Positions 52,446-61,644 of a stretch of DNA of 64,000 nt are shown in pieces. The first letter of the stretch is position 1, and every line of letters starts with the position of its first letter. This stretch comes from Urechidicola vernalis (GTDB lineage: Bacteria; Bacteroidota; Bacteroidia; Flavobacteriales; Flavobacteriaceae): NCBI RefSeq assembly GCF_031846385.1, contig NZ_JAVRHV010000001.1, positions 1,116,001 to 1,180,000 of the forward strand, given 5' to 3'. Under the pieces are notes generated by a model that saw only the letters and a program-made list of their open reading frames with translations, was not told the origin of the DNA and made no database searches. Both the position numbers and the translations under genes were made by a program.

Positions 52446-53129
52446 CTAAACTGGTTCGTTTAATAAATCTAAGAACTCTATGGCCTTCGCCTCCATTTTA
52501 TGAACCACTTTATTGGTTTTTACCACCACATGGTTATAAGACATATATGCAATAATACCAACTATTAAACCAGCAACCGTTGTTGTCATTGCCGTGTAAA
52601 TTCCCGATGCTAAGGAGCCCATTTCTGCTTGACCTCCGCTAGTTGCCATTTCATGAAATGCTAAAATCATACCTATTACGGTTCCTAAAAACCCAATCAT
52701 TGGTGCGGCACCCGCAACGGTTGCCAGTACACTAACATTCTTTTCTAATTTGTAAACCTCTAATGTTCCTGCGCTTTCTATGGCTGTATTAATATCTTCT
52801 AAGGGTTTTCCAATTCTAGAAATTCCTTTTTCAATCAATCTTGCTTCAGGTGAATTGGTTTGTCCGCATAATACTTTCGCCGCATCTAATTTTCCATTTG
52901 CAATTTGATCTTTAATTTGATTCATAAAATTACTATCCGTTTTAGAAACTGCATTGATAGCAAAAATTCTTTCAAAGTAAATATAAAGAGCTGCAATAAG
53001 CATTATTAAAAGCACAACTACAATAACCTGTCCTCCAATTCCACCGTCCATAATTAAGTTATAAATAGACAATGTTTTTTCTTCAGACATTACTTCATCC
53101 AGTACTTCTTGGGTTTCTTGCAATAACAT
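52446..53129 (-). CDS. ExbB/TolQ/MotA-family proton channel protein
   Basis: The 227-aa protein has three membrane helices (GGQVIVVVLLIMLIAALYIY, about 31-50; VLATVAGAAPMIGFLGTVIG; AMTTTVAGLIVGIIAYMSY). The GAAPMIGFLGTVIGMI and TTTVAGL motifs are the ExbB/TolQ signature. With ExbD it converts the proton gradient into motion that energises TonB. It is the first gene of the operon. No good promoter is seen directly upstream. Confidence 0.93.
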   Translation of the reverse strand: MLLQETQEVLDEVMSEEKTLSIYNLIMDGGIGGQVIVVVLLIMLIAALYIYFERIFAINAVSKTDSNFMNQIKDQIANGKLDAAKVLCGQTNSPEARLIEKGISRIGKPLEDINTAIESAGTLEVYKLEKNVSVLATVAGAAPMIGFLGTVIGMILAFHEMATSGGQAEMGSLASGIYTAMTTTVAGLIVGIIAYMSYNHVVVKTNKVVHKMEAKAIEFLDLLNEPV

Positions 53130-53199
53130 ATTCTTAAGGGTTAATTGGTTTGATTTATTCTAGTAACGAAGTTACAATTTTTAAATTGTTCAATTCTAC

Positions 53200-53230
53200 A
53201 AAAAAAGCCACCTTTTACAAAAGATGGCTT
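53200..53230 (-). terminator. Terminator after nhaB
   Basis: On the minus strand GCCATCTTTT / AAAAGGTGGC (one G-T pair) is followed by a run of T. It separates nhaB from exbB. Confidence 0.8.
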
Positions 53231-53251
53231 CCATTTAATTTTTTATTTTTC

Positions 53252-54718
53252 TTACAGCATTAATTTTACCATTAACAGCCCTAATCCTCCTAATACAATA
53301 GTATAAGGTAAGGCCATTTTCACCATTTTAAAGTATGACAGATTAATTAATGGTGCTAACGAACTCGTCAATAAGAATAAAAATGCTGCCTGCCCATTTG
53401 GCGTTGCAACACTTGGTAAATTTGTTCCAGTATTAATAGCTACAGCTAAAGTTTCGAAATGTTCTCTGGAAATTGTACCAGCATCAAAAGCCGCTTGCAC
53501 TTCTCCTATATATACTGTGGCTACAAATACATTATCACTAATAGCCGATAAAACTCCATTAGCAATATAGAACATCGATGGTTGATCCGCTAGGTCTAAT
53601 TCCAACGCCGCGGCAATAATAGGAGAAAATAAATGCTGATCGTGAATCATTGCAACAACCACAAAAAACACAACTAATAAACCTGTAAATGGCAATGCTT
53701 CTTCGAACGCAGGCCCTAATTGATGCTCGTCTGTAATACCCATAAAGGCAGTCTGTACAATTATCAACCCTAAACCAATCATTCCAACAGAAGCAACATG
53801 TGTCGCCAATCCTGCAATTAACAATATGGCAGAAATGCCTTGCACCATTAAAGCAAATTTTTCCTTTTTACTTCTATTCGCATCTTCTTCTGCCGTATAC
53901 CCTTCAATAATTCCACGGGCAACAGTAGGCATTTTTGCACCAAAACCAAACCACCCTGTCAATTCTAATACCACAGTTGTTAATAATCCTCCTGCTAATA
54001 CGGGTAGTGTAATTGCTTTCATTTTTAAGAAAAACTCTATAAAGTCCCAGCCCATTACTTCACCTATTAATAAGTTTTGAGGCTCTCCTACTAAAGTACA
54101 AACACCTCCTAGAGCAGTTCCTACCGCACCATGCATTACTAAACTTCTTAAAAATGAACGGAATTGTTCTAGAGTTTCACCACTCAGTTCTTTCCTATCA
54201 ATAATCCCATCTTTATCATAATCTGTTGTACTGGAATGAATTTTATGGTACACTCCGTAAAACCCAACAGTTACACTAATTAATACAGCCATTACAGTTA
54301 AGGCATCTAAAAATGCTGATAGCACAGCCGCCAGAAATACAAATAGTAAAGACAAGACTAATTTGGATTTTATCTTAGTAAACACCTTACTAAAGATGTA
54401 CATTAATAACGGCTTCATAAAGTAAATACCCGCCACCATAAACACCAACAACAATATCACCTCTATGTTTGCTTCCACTTCATGCATTGCATTTTTAGGA
54501 GAAGTGAGTCCTAAGGCTAAAATCTCAATTGCCAATAACCCACCTGATTGCAATGGATAACATTTTAATGCCATTGCTAAAGTAAATATGAATTCACCAA
54601 TGAATAACCAAGCGGCTACTGATGGACTCATAAAATAAATTGGAATATTAATGATTAGAAATGTAATCATTACAGTTTTAAACCATCTTGGGCTATTTCC
54701 TAAAAAGTACTTAAACAT
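53252..54718 (-). CDS. nhaB: NhaB-type Na+/H+ antiporter with a cytoplasmic EF-hand-like loop
   Basis: The 488-aa protein has about 11-12 helices and matches NhaB: start GNSPRWFKTVMITFLIINIP, MHGAVGTALGGVCTLVGEPQ, NLLIGEVMGWDFIEFFLKM, NGVLSAISDNVFVATVYIGE and NTGTNLPSVATPNGQAAFLF. It exports Na+ in exchange for protons. Residues 166-177 (DYDKDGIIDRKE), in a hydrophilic loop after the early helices, fit the canonical 12-residue EF-hand loop. It follows glutamate dehydrogenase by 11 bases on the same strand and ends in a terminator. Confidence 0.92.
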   Translation of the reverse strand: MFKYFLGNSPRWFKTVMITFLIINIPIYFMSPSVAAWLFIGEFIFTLAMALKCYPLQSGGLLAIEILALGLTSPKNAMHEVEANIEVILLLVFMVAGIYFMKPLLMYIFSKVFTKIKSKLVLSLLFVFLAAVLSAFLDALTVMAVLISVTVGFYGVYHKIHSSTTDYDKDGIIDRKELSGETLEQFRSFLRSLVMHGAVGTALGGVCTLVGEPQNLLIGEVMGWDFIEFFLKMKAITLPVLAGGLLTTVVLELTGWFGFGAKMPTVARGIIEGYTAEEDANRSKKEKFALMVQGISAILLIAGLATHVASVGMIGLGLIIVQTAFMGITDEHQLGPAFEEALPFTGLLVVFFVVVAMIHDQHLFSPIIAAALELDLADQPSMFYIANGVLSAISDNVFVATVYIGEVQAAFDAGTISREHFETLAVAINTGTNLPSVATPNGQAAFLFLLTSSLAPLINLSYFKMVKMALPYTIVLGGLGLLMVKLML

Positions 54719-54729
54719 AAATTATTATT

Positions 54730-55962
54730 TTAAACAAGTTGTTCCAGAGCAATCTCAAAAGCAGTTTTACAAATTTCAGTTTTGCTCTCTTTTTTATTAT
54801 ACGTCTTTTTCAGTGCATTCTTTATTGTGTTAGAAGTATCTTCAAAAATAGCCTTGTCTTGCATTGGAATAGACCTTCTCTTTTCCATTAAATATGCAAA
54901 AACACGAGCAATACCACAATTGGATATAAAATCCGGTAACAAACTTACCTTTTTATCTGTAAATTCCATAATAGGACCGAAAAATATTTCCTTATCTGCA
55001 AAAGGAACATTAGCCCCTGGAGAAATAACTTCTAAGCCGGCATCTATCAATTGGGTTATTTGCTCTTTTGACACTAATCTAGAAGCTGCGGCAGGAACAA
55101 AAATCTCGGTAGATAATGACCAAATACGGTAATTCATTTCTTCAAAAGGAATCATTTGATCCGATTCTAATGTATTTCCTTTCTTTGCTAAGAAAAGGTT
55201 CGTCATTTCTTCTAACGTAAACCCTTCTTCATTAATTAATCCTCCATGCCTATCAATAATACCAACTACTTTGGCTCCTAATTGAGTTAAATAATATGCT
55301 GCTGCTGCACCAACATTGCCAAAACCTTGAACAATTGCTCTTTTCCCTTTAATGGAACCTCCATAAATATCATAATAATGCTTCACTGCTTCTGCAACCC
55401 CATACCCGGTTAACATATCCGCAACTGTATACTTTCGCTCTAAACTAGGTGTAAACTCTTTATTTTCAATTACTTTCACAACACCCATTCGCAACTGTCC
55501 AATTCTGTTAATTTTATCCGCCTCGGTTGGTTTAAAATGTCCATTAAAAACTCCTTCTTGAGGATGCCATACCCCGCAATCTTCCGTCATAGGAATTACG
55601 TCATGAATTTCATCTACATTCAAATCACCTCCAGTACCGTAATAATGTTTTAATAAAGGTGTAACTGCTTTATACCATCGTTCCAAAACGCCTTTCTTTC
55701 GCGGATCTGATGGATCAAAATTAATTCCAGATTTTGCACCGCCAATTGCTGGTCCTGAAACCGTGAATTTAACTTCCATAGTTTTTGCCAATGAAAGAAC
55801 TTCATTCATATCAAGTCCTTTCCGCATCCTAGTTCCTCCACCAGATGCGCCTCCTCTAAGAGAGTTTATTACAGTCCAGCCTTCTGCCTCTGTTTCGGCA
55901 TCCTTCCAATGAAAAACAATTTCAGGTTGCTTTTCTTCATATTTTTTAAGTAGTTCTTTCAT
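54730..55962 (-). CDS. Glu/Leu/Phe/Val-family dehydrogenase (probably glutamate dehydrogenase)
   Basis: The 410-aa protein has the family's substrate domain (GGASGGGTRMRKGLDMNEVL, GPAIGGAKSGINFDPSDPRK with the catalytic lysine region, GTGGDLNVDEIHDV) and a Rossmann NAD(P) domain (RAIVQGFGNVGAAAAYYLTQ, EVISPGANVPFADKE). It interconverts an amino acid and its 2-oxo acid with ammonia, most often glutamate. Amino-acid specificity cannot be fixed by eye. It precedes nhaB in an apparent operon. Confidence 0.88.
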   Translation of the reverse strand: MKELLKKYEEKQPEIVFHWKDAETEAEGWTVINSLRGGASGGGTRMRKGLDMNEVLSLAKTMEVKFTVSGPAIGGAKSGINFDPSDPRKKGVLERWYKAVTPLLKHYYGTGGDLNVDEIHDVIPMTEDCGVWHPQEGVFNGHFKPTEADKINRIGQLRMGVVKVIENKEFTPSLERKYTVADMLTGYGVAEAVKHYYDIYGGSIKGKRAIVQGFGNVGAAAAYYLTQLGAKVVGIIDRHGGLINEEGFTLEEMTNLFLAKKGNTLESDQMIPFEEMNYRIWSLSTEIFVPAAASRLVSKEQITQLIDAGLEVISPGANVPFADKEIFFGPIMEFTDKKVSLLPDFISNCGIARVFAYLMEKRRSIPMQDKAIFEDTSNTIKNALKKTYNKKESKTEICKTAFEIALEQLV

Positions 55963-55993
55963 TTATATAATGTATAGTTAGTAGTATCAGTAT

Positions 55994-57052
55994 TTATTTA
56001 GGTTCAACTATTTTTCCGCTGCAATGATCTTTATTCGCTCCTGTAACAGATTTTAGACAATTGTTTTTATTTTCAATTCGCAAGACACCCAAGAATGCAA
56101 AAACCAAAGCTTCTTTAAAATTTATCAATATATTTTTTGGAACAATCACTGAATTAAACAGTTTTAATTGCAATTGGTGGATTAAGAAATTATTAAATGC
56201 TCCGCCTCCAGTAACAAAAACTTGTCCCGGTGAACTAACTTTATCTGCAATTTGATTTACGATATGAGCAATAAATGTTCTAAGCACATCTTTCACTTCT
56301 AAATTATAGTTGTCGATTAAAGGAAAAATAAATTCAACTACAAATTCATAGCCAAGCGATTTAGGTGCATCTCCATTATAAAATTCCAAACCATCTAATT
56401 CATCTAGCAATTCTTGATGTATTGTTCCTTCTGAAGCTATTTTACCTCCATCATCATAATCTAATCCTATTTTTTGAGTGTAATGGTTCATAACAATATT
56501 AACCGGACAAATATCAAAAGCCAATCGCTCACCTCTTTTATCAAAAGAAATATTTGCAAATCCACCTAAATTCAAACAATACTCAAAATCTGAAAACAAT
56601 AATTGATCTCCAATAGGCACTAAAGGTGCTCCTTGCCCTCCAAGTTTCACATCTTGTGTTCTAAAATCATATACAGTTTTAAAGCCAGTCAATTTAGAAA
56701 TAGTCTCCCCATCACCAATTTGTAAAGTAACTCCTTCTTCTGGCTTATGGAAAATAGTATGCCCATGAGAAGCAACAAAATCAACTCTGGCAATGCGATG
56801 AGATTTAACAAATAAATTTATCAACTCTCCAAGATATTCTCCGTATGCTACATCTAACAATTTTAAATGCGCCGCATCTTTATCAAACCCCGAACGTAGT
56901 TTATCTTCCCATGATTTAGAATACGGAATCATTTCCGATGTAATTATCTCATAAGAATAAGATCCTTTAACGAAGGAAGCATAAACCAGATCTACTCCAT
57001 CTAAAGAAGTACCACTCATTAATCCAATAGCAAACCACTTATCATCATTCAT
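55994..57052 (-). CDS. anmK: Anhydro-N-acetylmuramic acid kinase
   Basis: The 352-aa sugar kinase of the actin-like superfamily has the start signature AIGLMSGTSLDGVDLVYASF, ASHGHTIFHKP, LQIGDGETIS, DICPVNIVMNHYTQKIGLDYD and VFVTGGGAFNNFLI. It phosphorylates and opens 1,6-anhydro-MurNAc released in peptidoglycan recycling, giving MurNAc 6-phosphate. It lies 31 bases upstream of the dehydrogenase gene on the same strand and may share its transcript. It is slightly shorter than the E. coli protein, as is usual in Bacteroidota. Confidence 0.95.
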   Translation of the reverse strand: MNDDKWFAIGLMSGTSLDGVDLVYASFVKGSYSYEIITSEMIPYSKSWEDKLRSGFDKDAAHLKLLDVAYGEYLGELINLFVKSHRIARVDFVASHGHTIFHKPEEGVTLQIGDGETISKLTGFKTVYDFRTQDVKLGGQGAPLVPIGDQLLFSDFEYCLNLGGFANISFDKRGERLAFDICPVNIVMNHYTQKIGLDYDDGGKIASEGTIHQELLDELDGLEFYNGDAPKSLGYEFVVEFIFPLIDNYNLEVKDVLRTFIAHIVNQIADKVSSPGQVFVTGGGAFNNFLIHQLQLKLFNSVIVPKNILINFKEALVFAFLGVLRIENKNNCLKSVTGANKDHCSGKIVEPK

Positions 57053-57125
57053 CTTTTAAAAAATTTATTGGGTTACACTCTTTATCAAATTATCATTTCA
57101 TCAAAAAAAATACGAATAAAAGAGG

Positions 57126-57133
57126 TATATTTG
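57126..57133 (+). promoter_or_regulatory. Candidate -7 element before acyl-CoA dehydrogenase
   Basis: TATATTTG is an exact TAnnTTTG match 37 bases before the start at 57171. No -33 TTG lies at a standard distance. Confidence 0.45.
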
Positions 57134-57170
57134 TCAAATATCACAATAAATCGCCAAATTATTAAACATT

Positions 57171-58313
57171 ATGGACTTTAATTTAACTGAAGAGCAGATT
57201 ATGATTCGCGATGCCGCACGGGATTTTGCACAAAGCGAATTACTCCCAGGAGTAATTGAAAGAGATGAAAAACAAGAATTCCCTACTGAGCAAATAAGAA
57301 AGATGGGAGAACTCGGTTTTATGGGTATGATGGTAGACCCAAAATATGGTGGTGGCGGAATGGATACTGCATCTTATGTTTTGGCCATGGAAGAAATTTC
57401 CAAAATAGATGCATCGGCATCTGTTGTGATGTCGGTTAACAATTCATTGGTTTGCTGGGGGCTTGAAGCCTTTGGAACAGAAGAGCAAAAACAAAAATAC
57501 TTAACCAAACTCGCCACAGGAGAAATCATAGGTGCATTTTGTTTAAGTGAACCTGAAGCTGGAAGTGATGCTACATCACAAAGCACAACAGCAATTGACA
57601 AAGGCGACCACTATTTATTAAATGGTACAAAGAATTGGATTACCAATGGAAATACCGCTGGTGTATACTTGGTTATTGCCCAAACCGATATCGAAAAAGG
57701 ACATAAGGGAATTAATGCCTTGATTATTGAAAAAGGAATGGAAGGATTTGAAGTTGGACCTAAAGAGAATAAATTAGGAATTCGAGGATCTGATACGCAC
57801 TCTTTAATGTTTACCGATGTTAAAGTTCCTAAAGAAAATAGAATTGGTGAAGACGGATTTGGATTTAAGTTTGCTATGAAGACTTTGGCAGGTGGAAGAA
57901 TCGGAATTGCCTCACAAGCCTTAGGCATTGCATCTGGGGCATACGAACTTGCTTTAAAATATTCGAAAGAACGTAAATCTTTTGGAACAGAAATCTGCAA
58001 TCATCAAGCAATCGCCTTTAAATTAGCTGATATGGCTACGCATATTGTAGCTGCAAGAATGCTTTGTCTTAAAGCAGCATCTGATAAAGATGAGAAAAAG
58101 AATTACGATCAATCTGGTGCCATGGCGAAACTTTATGCCGCAGAAATGGCCATGAATGTTGCAACTGAAGCTGTTCAAATTCATGGAGGATACGGATTTG
58201 TAAAAGAATACCATGTAGAGCGCTTAATGAGAGATGCCAAGATTACTCAGATTTACGAAGGAACATCGGAAATTCAAAAAATTGTAATCTCGAGAAATAT
58301 ATTGAGAGGTTAA
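57171..58313 (+). CDS. Acyl-CoA dehydrogenase
   Basis: The 380-aa flavoprotein has all acyl-CoA dehydrogenase blocks: an N-terminal helical domain, IGAFCLSEPEAGSDATSQST (FAD/substrate loop), LLNGTKNWITNGNTAGVYLV, RKSFGTEICNHQAIAFKLAD and the C-terminal IHGGYGFVKEYHVERLMRDA with the catalytic glutamate in IYEGTSEIQKIV. It oxidises acyl-CoA to trans-2-enoyl-CoA in fatty-acid or branched-chain degradation. The pattern resembles short-chain/butyryl types, but chain length is not certain. It stands alone and is followed by a terminator. Confidence 0.95.
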   Translation: MDFNLTEEQIMIRDAARDFAQSELLPGVIERDEKQEFPTEQIRKMGELGFMGMMVDPKYGGGGMDTASYVLAMEEISKIDASASVVMSVNNSLVCWGLEAFGTEEQKQKYLTKLATGEIIGAFCLSEPEAGSDATSQSTTAIDKGDHYLLNGTKNWITNGNTAGVYLVIAQTDIEKGHKGINALIIEKGMEGFEVGPKENKLGIRGSDTHSLMFTDVKVPKENRIGEDGFGFKFAMKTLAGGRIGIASQALGIASGAYELALKYSKERKSFGTEICNHQAIAFKLADMATHIVAARMLCLKAASDKDEKKNYDQSGAMAKLYAAEMAMNVATEAVQIHGGYGFVKEYHVERLMRDAKITQIYEGTSEIQKIVISRNILRG

Positions 58314-58438
58314 AACTCTGTTTTGACAATCTCAAAAAATATAATGAAAGGTTAAAAGTAAATGTTCAATGCAAATAATTCATGGAAACTACCTTTTTTT
58401 ATGAGTTTTATTTATTGTAAATCGGCATTTATTACACA

Positions 58439-58466
58439 AAATCAGTCTTAGGACTGATTTTTTTTG
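58439..58466 (+). terminator. Terminator after the acyl-CoA dehydrogenase gene
   Basis: A perfect 9-bp stem (AAATCAGTC / GACTGATTT) with a four-base loop is followed by a T run. It is about 125 bases after the stop codon. Confidence 0.85.
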
Positions 58467-58529
58467 AAAAAAATTTAACCAACATGCATTTTTATGATAT
58501 TCTTAAAAAAATGTTATTTTTTTTTTCAC

Positions 58530-58681
58530 ACCCCCTAAATTTACATAGGTTAAAAATATCATTTTAAGTTTTTATCATTTTTACCCCCTATTTTTTAAAT
58601 ACCTATATCTTTCTAAAACGTTTTATATTAATATACCACCCCCTTAAAATTAGGGGGTAACTGTTTTTTGACATACTTTTG
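58530..58681 (+). promoter_or_regulatory. Regularly spaced ACCCCCT motifs and -7 element upstream of the porin-P-II-amtB operon
   Basis: ACCCCCTA starts at 58530 and 58583, and ACCCCCTT at 58638, that is 53 and 55 bp apart, close to five helical turns. The third pairs with AGGGGGT (58652-58658) as a perfect inverted repeat (7-bp arms, 7-bp spacer). The -7 element TACTTTTG (58674-58681) follows 15 bases later, so a bound protein could contact RNA polymerase. The factor is unknown. Confidence 0.55.
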
Positions 58682-58726
58682 GTTCGAATTTTAGAAAACA
58701 TAAAAACAAAACTAAAACCATTTATT

Positions 58727-59773
58727 ATGAAAAAAATTCTACTAAGCATTACAATATTAACCATCTGCGTTACTACAAATTTACAAGCACAAGAAACTGA
58801 AGAAAAAAAGAAATTTTCAATTTCAGGTAGTATAGACGCTTATTTCAGAACAAACTTTAACGCCCCTAATACCGGTGATAACCCTGTTGCACCAGGAACC
58901 TCTTTTGCAAATTTACCTGGTTTTGCATTAGGTATGGCAAATTTAGTTGCAGCATACGAAGGTGAAAAAGTTGGATTTGTAGCAGACTTAGTTTACGGAC
59001 CACGTGGAGAAGATGCTACTTTTTTATCTGGAGCTTTAAGACCAGATGGAAGTTCAAATATTGTAAATCAATTATACGCATATTGGAACGTAAGCGAAAA
59101 TGTGACATTAACCATTGGTAACTTTAATACATTTTTAGGATACGAAGTTATTTCTCCTACAGGAAACTTTAACTATAGTACATCTTACCTATTCTCTTAT
59201 GGACCATTTAGCCATACTGGTATTAAAGCAGACATTGCCTTAAGTGAGAACACTTCATTAATGTTATCTGTTATGAACCCGACAGACGCAACTGAGTTTA
59301 ACCCAACAGACACTTATGCTTTTGGAGCACAATTAGGTTTCCACGGTCAATATTTAAATTTATTAATAGACCATGGCGCGTTTGAAATTGACTATACCGG
59401 TGGTTTTGACGTTTCAGAGAAATTTTTCTTAGGTATTAATGCTGCATACTACAGCAACGGTGAAGACGACCCAGACGATTTAGGATTCTATGGTGCGGCA
59501 ATCTACCCTCAATACACAACTTCTGAAGTATTTACTATTGGCTTAAGAGCAGAATACTTTCAAGAGATCGAAGAATTCGGAGCCATTGGAACTGCAATGC
59601 CAGATTCTAGTGTATTCGCAACTACGCTTACAGGAAACATACATATTAACGATTTAACAATTATACCAGAAATAAGACTAGACTCTAGTTCTGATGACTT
59701 CTTTGTAAATAAAGATTTAGAAGGCCAAAAAAGCCTTAGTTCATTTGTACTTGCGGCAGTTTATTCATTTTAA
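58727..59773 (+). CDS. Outer-membrane beta-barrel porin of the nitrogen cluster (BBP2/OmpL-like)
   Basis: The frame extends to a TTG at 58679 that lies inside the -7 element, so the ATG at 58727 is used. The 348-aa product has a signal peptide (CVTTNLQAQ) and a body of alternating strands (FSISGSIDAYFRTNF, LYAYWNVSENVTLTIGNFNT, FLGINAAYYSNGEDD) ending in an aromatic residue (FVLAAVYSF), as outer-membrane barrels do. It resembles the putative beta-barrel porin-2 family. Placed 19 bases before the P-II gene and in front of amtB, it may admit ammonium or small nitrogen compounds, but this is inference. Confidence 0.8.
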   Translation: MKKILLSITILTICVTTNLQAQETEEKKKFSISGSIDAYFRTNFNAPNTGDNPVAPGTSFANLPGFALGMANLVAAYEGEKVGFVADLVYGPRGEDATFLSGALRPDGSSNIVNQLYAYWNVSENVTLTIGNFNTFLGYEVISPTGNFNYSTSYLFSYGPFSHTGIKADIALSENTSLMLSVMNPTDATEFNPTDTYAFGAQLGFHGQYLNLLIDHGAFEIDYTGGFDVSEKFFLGINAAYYSNGEDDPDDLGFYGAAIYPQYTTSEVFTIGLRAEYFQEIEEFGAIGTAMPDSSVFATTLTGNIHINDLTIIPEIRLDSSSDDFFVNKDLEGQKSLSSFVLAAVYSF

Positions 59774-59792
59774 TTACTAAAACTATCTAATT

Positions 59793-60131
59793 ATGAAAAA
59801 AGTAGAAGCGATTATCAGAAAATCAAAATTCACGGCGGTGAAAGAAGCACTGCACAAAGTGGGAGTTAACTTTTTCTCCTATTGGGATGTTACCGGACTT
59901 GGTAATGAAAAAGAAGGTCACGTATATAGAGGTGTCGCATATAGCACTAGTGATATTCAAAGAAGATACTTATCCATTGTTGTAAATGATGACTTTGAAG
60001 ATATAACCATTGATGCAATTTTAAAGTCTGCAGGTACCGGAGAAGTTGGAGACGGAAAAGTTTTCGTATCAAGCATTGATGAAGTATACAGAATTAGAAC
60101 TGGAGAAAAAGGTGGAGAAACCTTAAAATAA
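59793..60131 (+). CDS. P-II family nitrogen regulatory protein
   Basis: The 112-aa protein matches GlnB/GlnK: start KKVEAIIRKSKFTAVKEALH, a T-loop with a tyrosine in the expected region (GHVYRGVAYSTSDIQRRYLS), and the C-terminal GTGEVGDGKVFVSSIDEVYR. P-II proteins bind ATP, ADP and 2-oxoglutarate and block AmtB channels when nitrogen is plentiful. The T-loop sequence differs from that of E. coli GlnK. It lies 31 bases before amtB, the classic pairing. Confidence 0.95.
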   Translation: MKKVEAIIRKSKFTAVKEALHKVGVNFFSYWDVTGLGNEKEGHVYRGVAYSTSDIQRRYLSIVVNDDFEDITIDAILKSAGTGEVGDGKVFVSSIDEVYRIRTGEKGGETLK

Positions 60132-60162
60132 ATAAACAACTTTAAAATTTTAAAATTTCATT

Positions 60163-61377
60163 ATGGAATTACTTACAATAAACAATGTATGGATGATGAT
60201 CTGTACGGCACTCGTTTTCTTTATGCACTTAGGTTTTGCATTTTTAGAAATAGGATTGACAAGACAAAAAAATACTTTAAACATTTTATTTAAAAATATC
60301 TTTATTATAACCGTAGGCTTATTATTATACTGCTTAGTAGGATTCAACTTAATGTACCCTGGAGAATTTAATGGATTCATTGGATTTGCAGGATTTGGAT
60401 TAGATGCGGTTGCAGCAGCAGATTTAGCATACAATGAAGGATACACATATTGGACTGACTTCTTGTTCCAAGGAATGTTTGCAGCAACAGCAGCAACAAT
60501 TGTTTCTGGAGCGGTTGCAGAAAGAATTAAATTAGTTCCTTTTATGATCTTTACAGTTATATATGTAGGGATAGTTTACCCAATTGCAGGATCTTGGAAA
60601 TGGGGAGGCGGATTCTTAGACGGTTTAGGGTTTTATGATTTCGCAGGATCTACACTAGTTCACTCAGTTGGTGGATGGGCTGCCTTGGTTGCAGTTTGGT
60701 TATTAGGGTCCAGAATTGGAAAATTCAAAGACGGAAAACCACAAGCAATACCAGGTCACAACATTCCTTTAGCAACAGCAGGTGTTTTAATTCTTTGGTT
60801 AGGATGGTTTGGATTTAATGGAGGATCAGTATTATCTGCAGACCCAGCATTAACATCTCTAACTTTAGTTACAACTTGTTTGGCTGCGGCGGCTGGTGGA
60901 GTAGTTGCATTTATCGTATCAACAGTTATGTATAAAAACTTTGACTTAACAATGTTCTTAAACGGAATTTTAGGAGGATTGGTAAGTATTACGGCAGGTG
61001 CTGATCAAATGGGACCAACCGATGCTATTATCATTGGAACTATTGGAGGAGCACTTATTGTTTTTGCAGTTTCATTTATAGATAAAATTAAATTAGACGA
61101 TCCTGTAGGTGCAATTGCAGTTCACTTAATTTGTGGAATTTGGGGAACTTTAGCAGTTGGAATCTTCGGAGCAATGGCTGGATGGGATCAATTTTTAAGT
61201 CAATTAATAGGTGTTGGTTCTTATGCAGCAATCTGTATTGTATCATCATTTATCATATTCTTTATATTAAAGAAAACAGTTGGAATTAGAGTTTCAGAAA
61301 AAGAAGAACTTGAAGGATTAGATGGGCATGAACATGGAATGAATGCATATCCTGATTTCCGAATGAACGAACATTAA
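60163..61377 (+). CDS. amtB: Ammonium transporter AmtB
   Basis: The 404-aa protein has about 11 membrane helices and the Amt signature (DFAGSTLVHSVGGWAALVAV, ILWLGWFGFNGGSVLSADPA, and LDDPVGAIAVHLICGIWGTL with the second pore histidine). It conducts ammonium across the inner membrane, gated by the P-II protein encoded just upstream. The short cytosolic tail ends with HEHGMNAYPDF. A clear terminator follows, so porin, P-II and amtB form one operon. Confidence 0.96.
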   Translation: MELLTINNVWMMICTALVFFMHLGFAFLEIGLTRQKNTLNILFKNIFIITVGLLLYCLVGFNLMYPGEFNGFIGFAGFGLDAVAAADLAYNEGYTYWTDFLFQGMFAATAATIVSGAVAERIKLVPFMIFTVIYVGIVYPIAGSWKWGGGFLDGLGFYDFAGSTLVHSVGGWAALVAVWLLGSRIGKFKDGKPQAIPGHNIPLATAGVLILWLGWFGFNGGSVLSADPALTSLTLVTTCLAAAAGGVVAFIVSTVMYKNFDLTMFLNGILGGLVSITAGADQMGPTDAIIIGTIGGALIVFAVSFIDKIKLDDPVGAIAVHLICGIWGTLAVGIFGAMAGWDQFLSQLIGVGSYAAICIVSSFIIFFILKKTVGIRVSEKEELEGLDGHEHGMNAYPDFRMNEH

Positions 61378-61433
61378 TAGTAGTTAGTTAGTAATAGTAA
61401 GGTCTGATTTCAAGAAAATTAGCCCACAAAATT

Positions 61434-61474
61434 GAGGTGAAATAAAGGTATTATATCTTTATTCACCTCTTTTT
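61434..61474 (+). terminator. Terminator after amtB
   Basis: GAGGTGAAATAAAG (61434-61447) pairs with CTTTATTCACCTC (61457-61469), with one bulged A, and a T-rich tract follows. Confidence 0.85.
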
Positions 61475-61617
61475 GTTTTAAATTCACGAAAATTAGCAAA
61501 TTCTCAATCTTTCAAACATTATTTAATAAATACAAATTATATGCATTGAATTATTTTATTTGTTGCATTTCTTAAATCATATTGAATGATTCACTAATTT
61601 TTTTTCAACAAATTATA

Positions 61618-61625
61618 TAACTTTG
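61618..61625 (+). promoter_or_regulatory. Candidate -7 element before gltB
   Basis: TAACTTTG is an exact TAnnTTTG match 19 bases before the ATG at 61645. No -33 TTG lies at a standard distance. Confidence 0.5.
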
Positions 61626-61644
61626 CTGTCAATATTTGAAGATT

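Larger units (their letters stand above)
58314..58726. other. Regulatory interval upstream of the nitrogen cluster
   Basis: This stretch holds no gene. It carries the terminator at 58439-58466, then three regularly spaced ACCCCCT motifs at 58530, 58583 and 58638 (the third in an inverted repeat), and a TACTTTTG -7 element at 58674-58681. Confidence 0.7.

Noticed and set aside
58679..58726. TTG start for the porin
   Set aside because: It overlaps the -7 element, and the signal peptide begins at the ATG at 58727.
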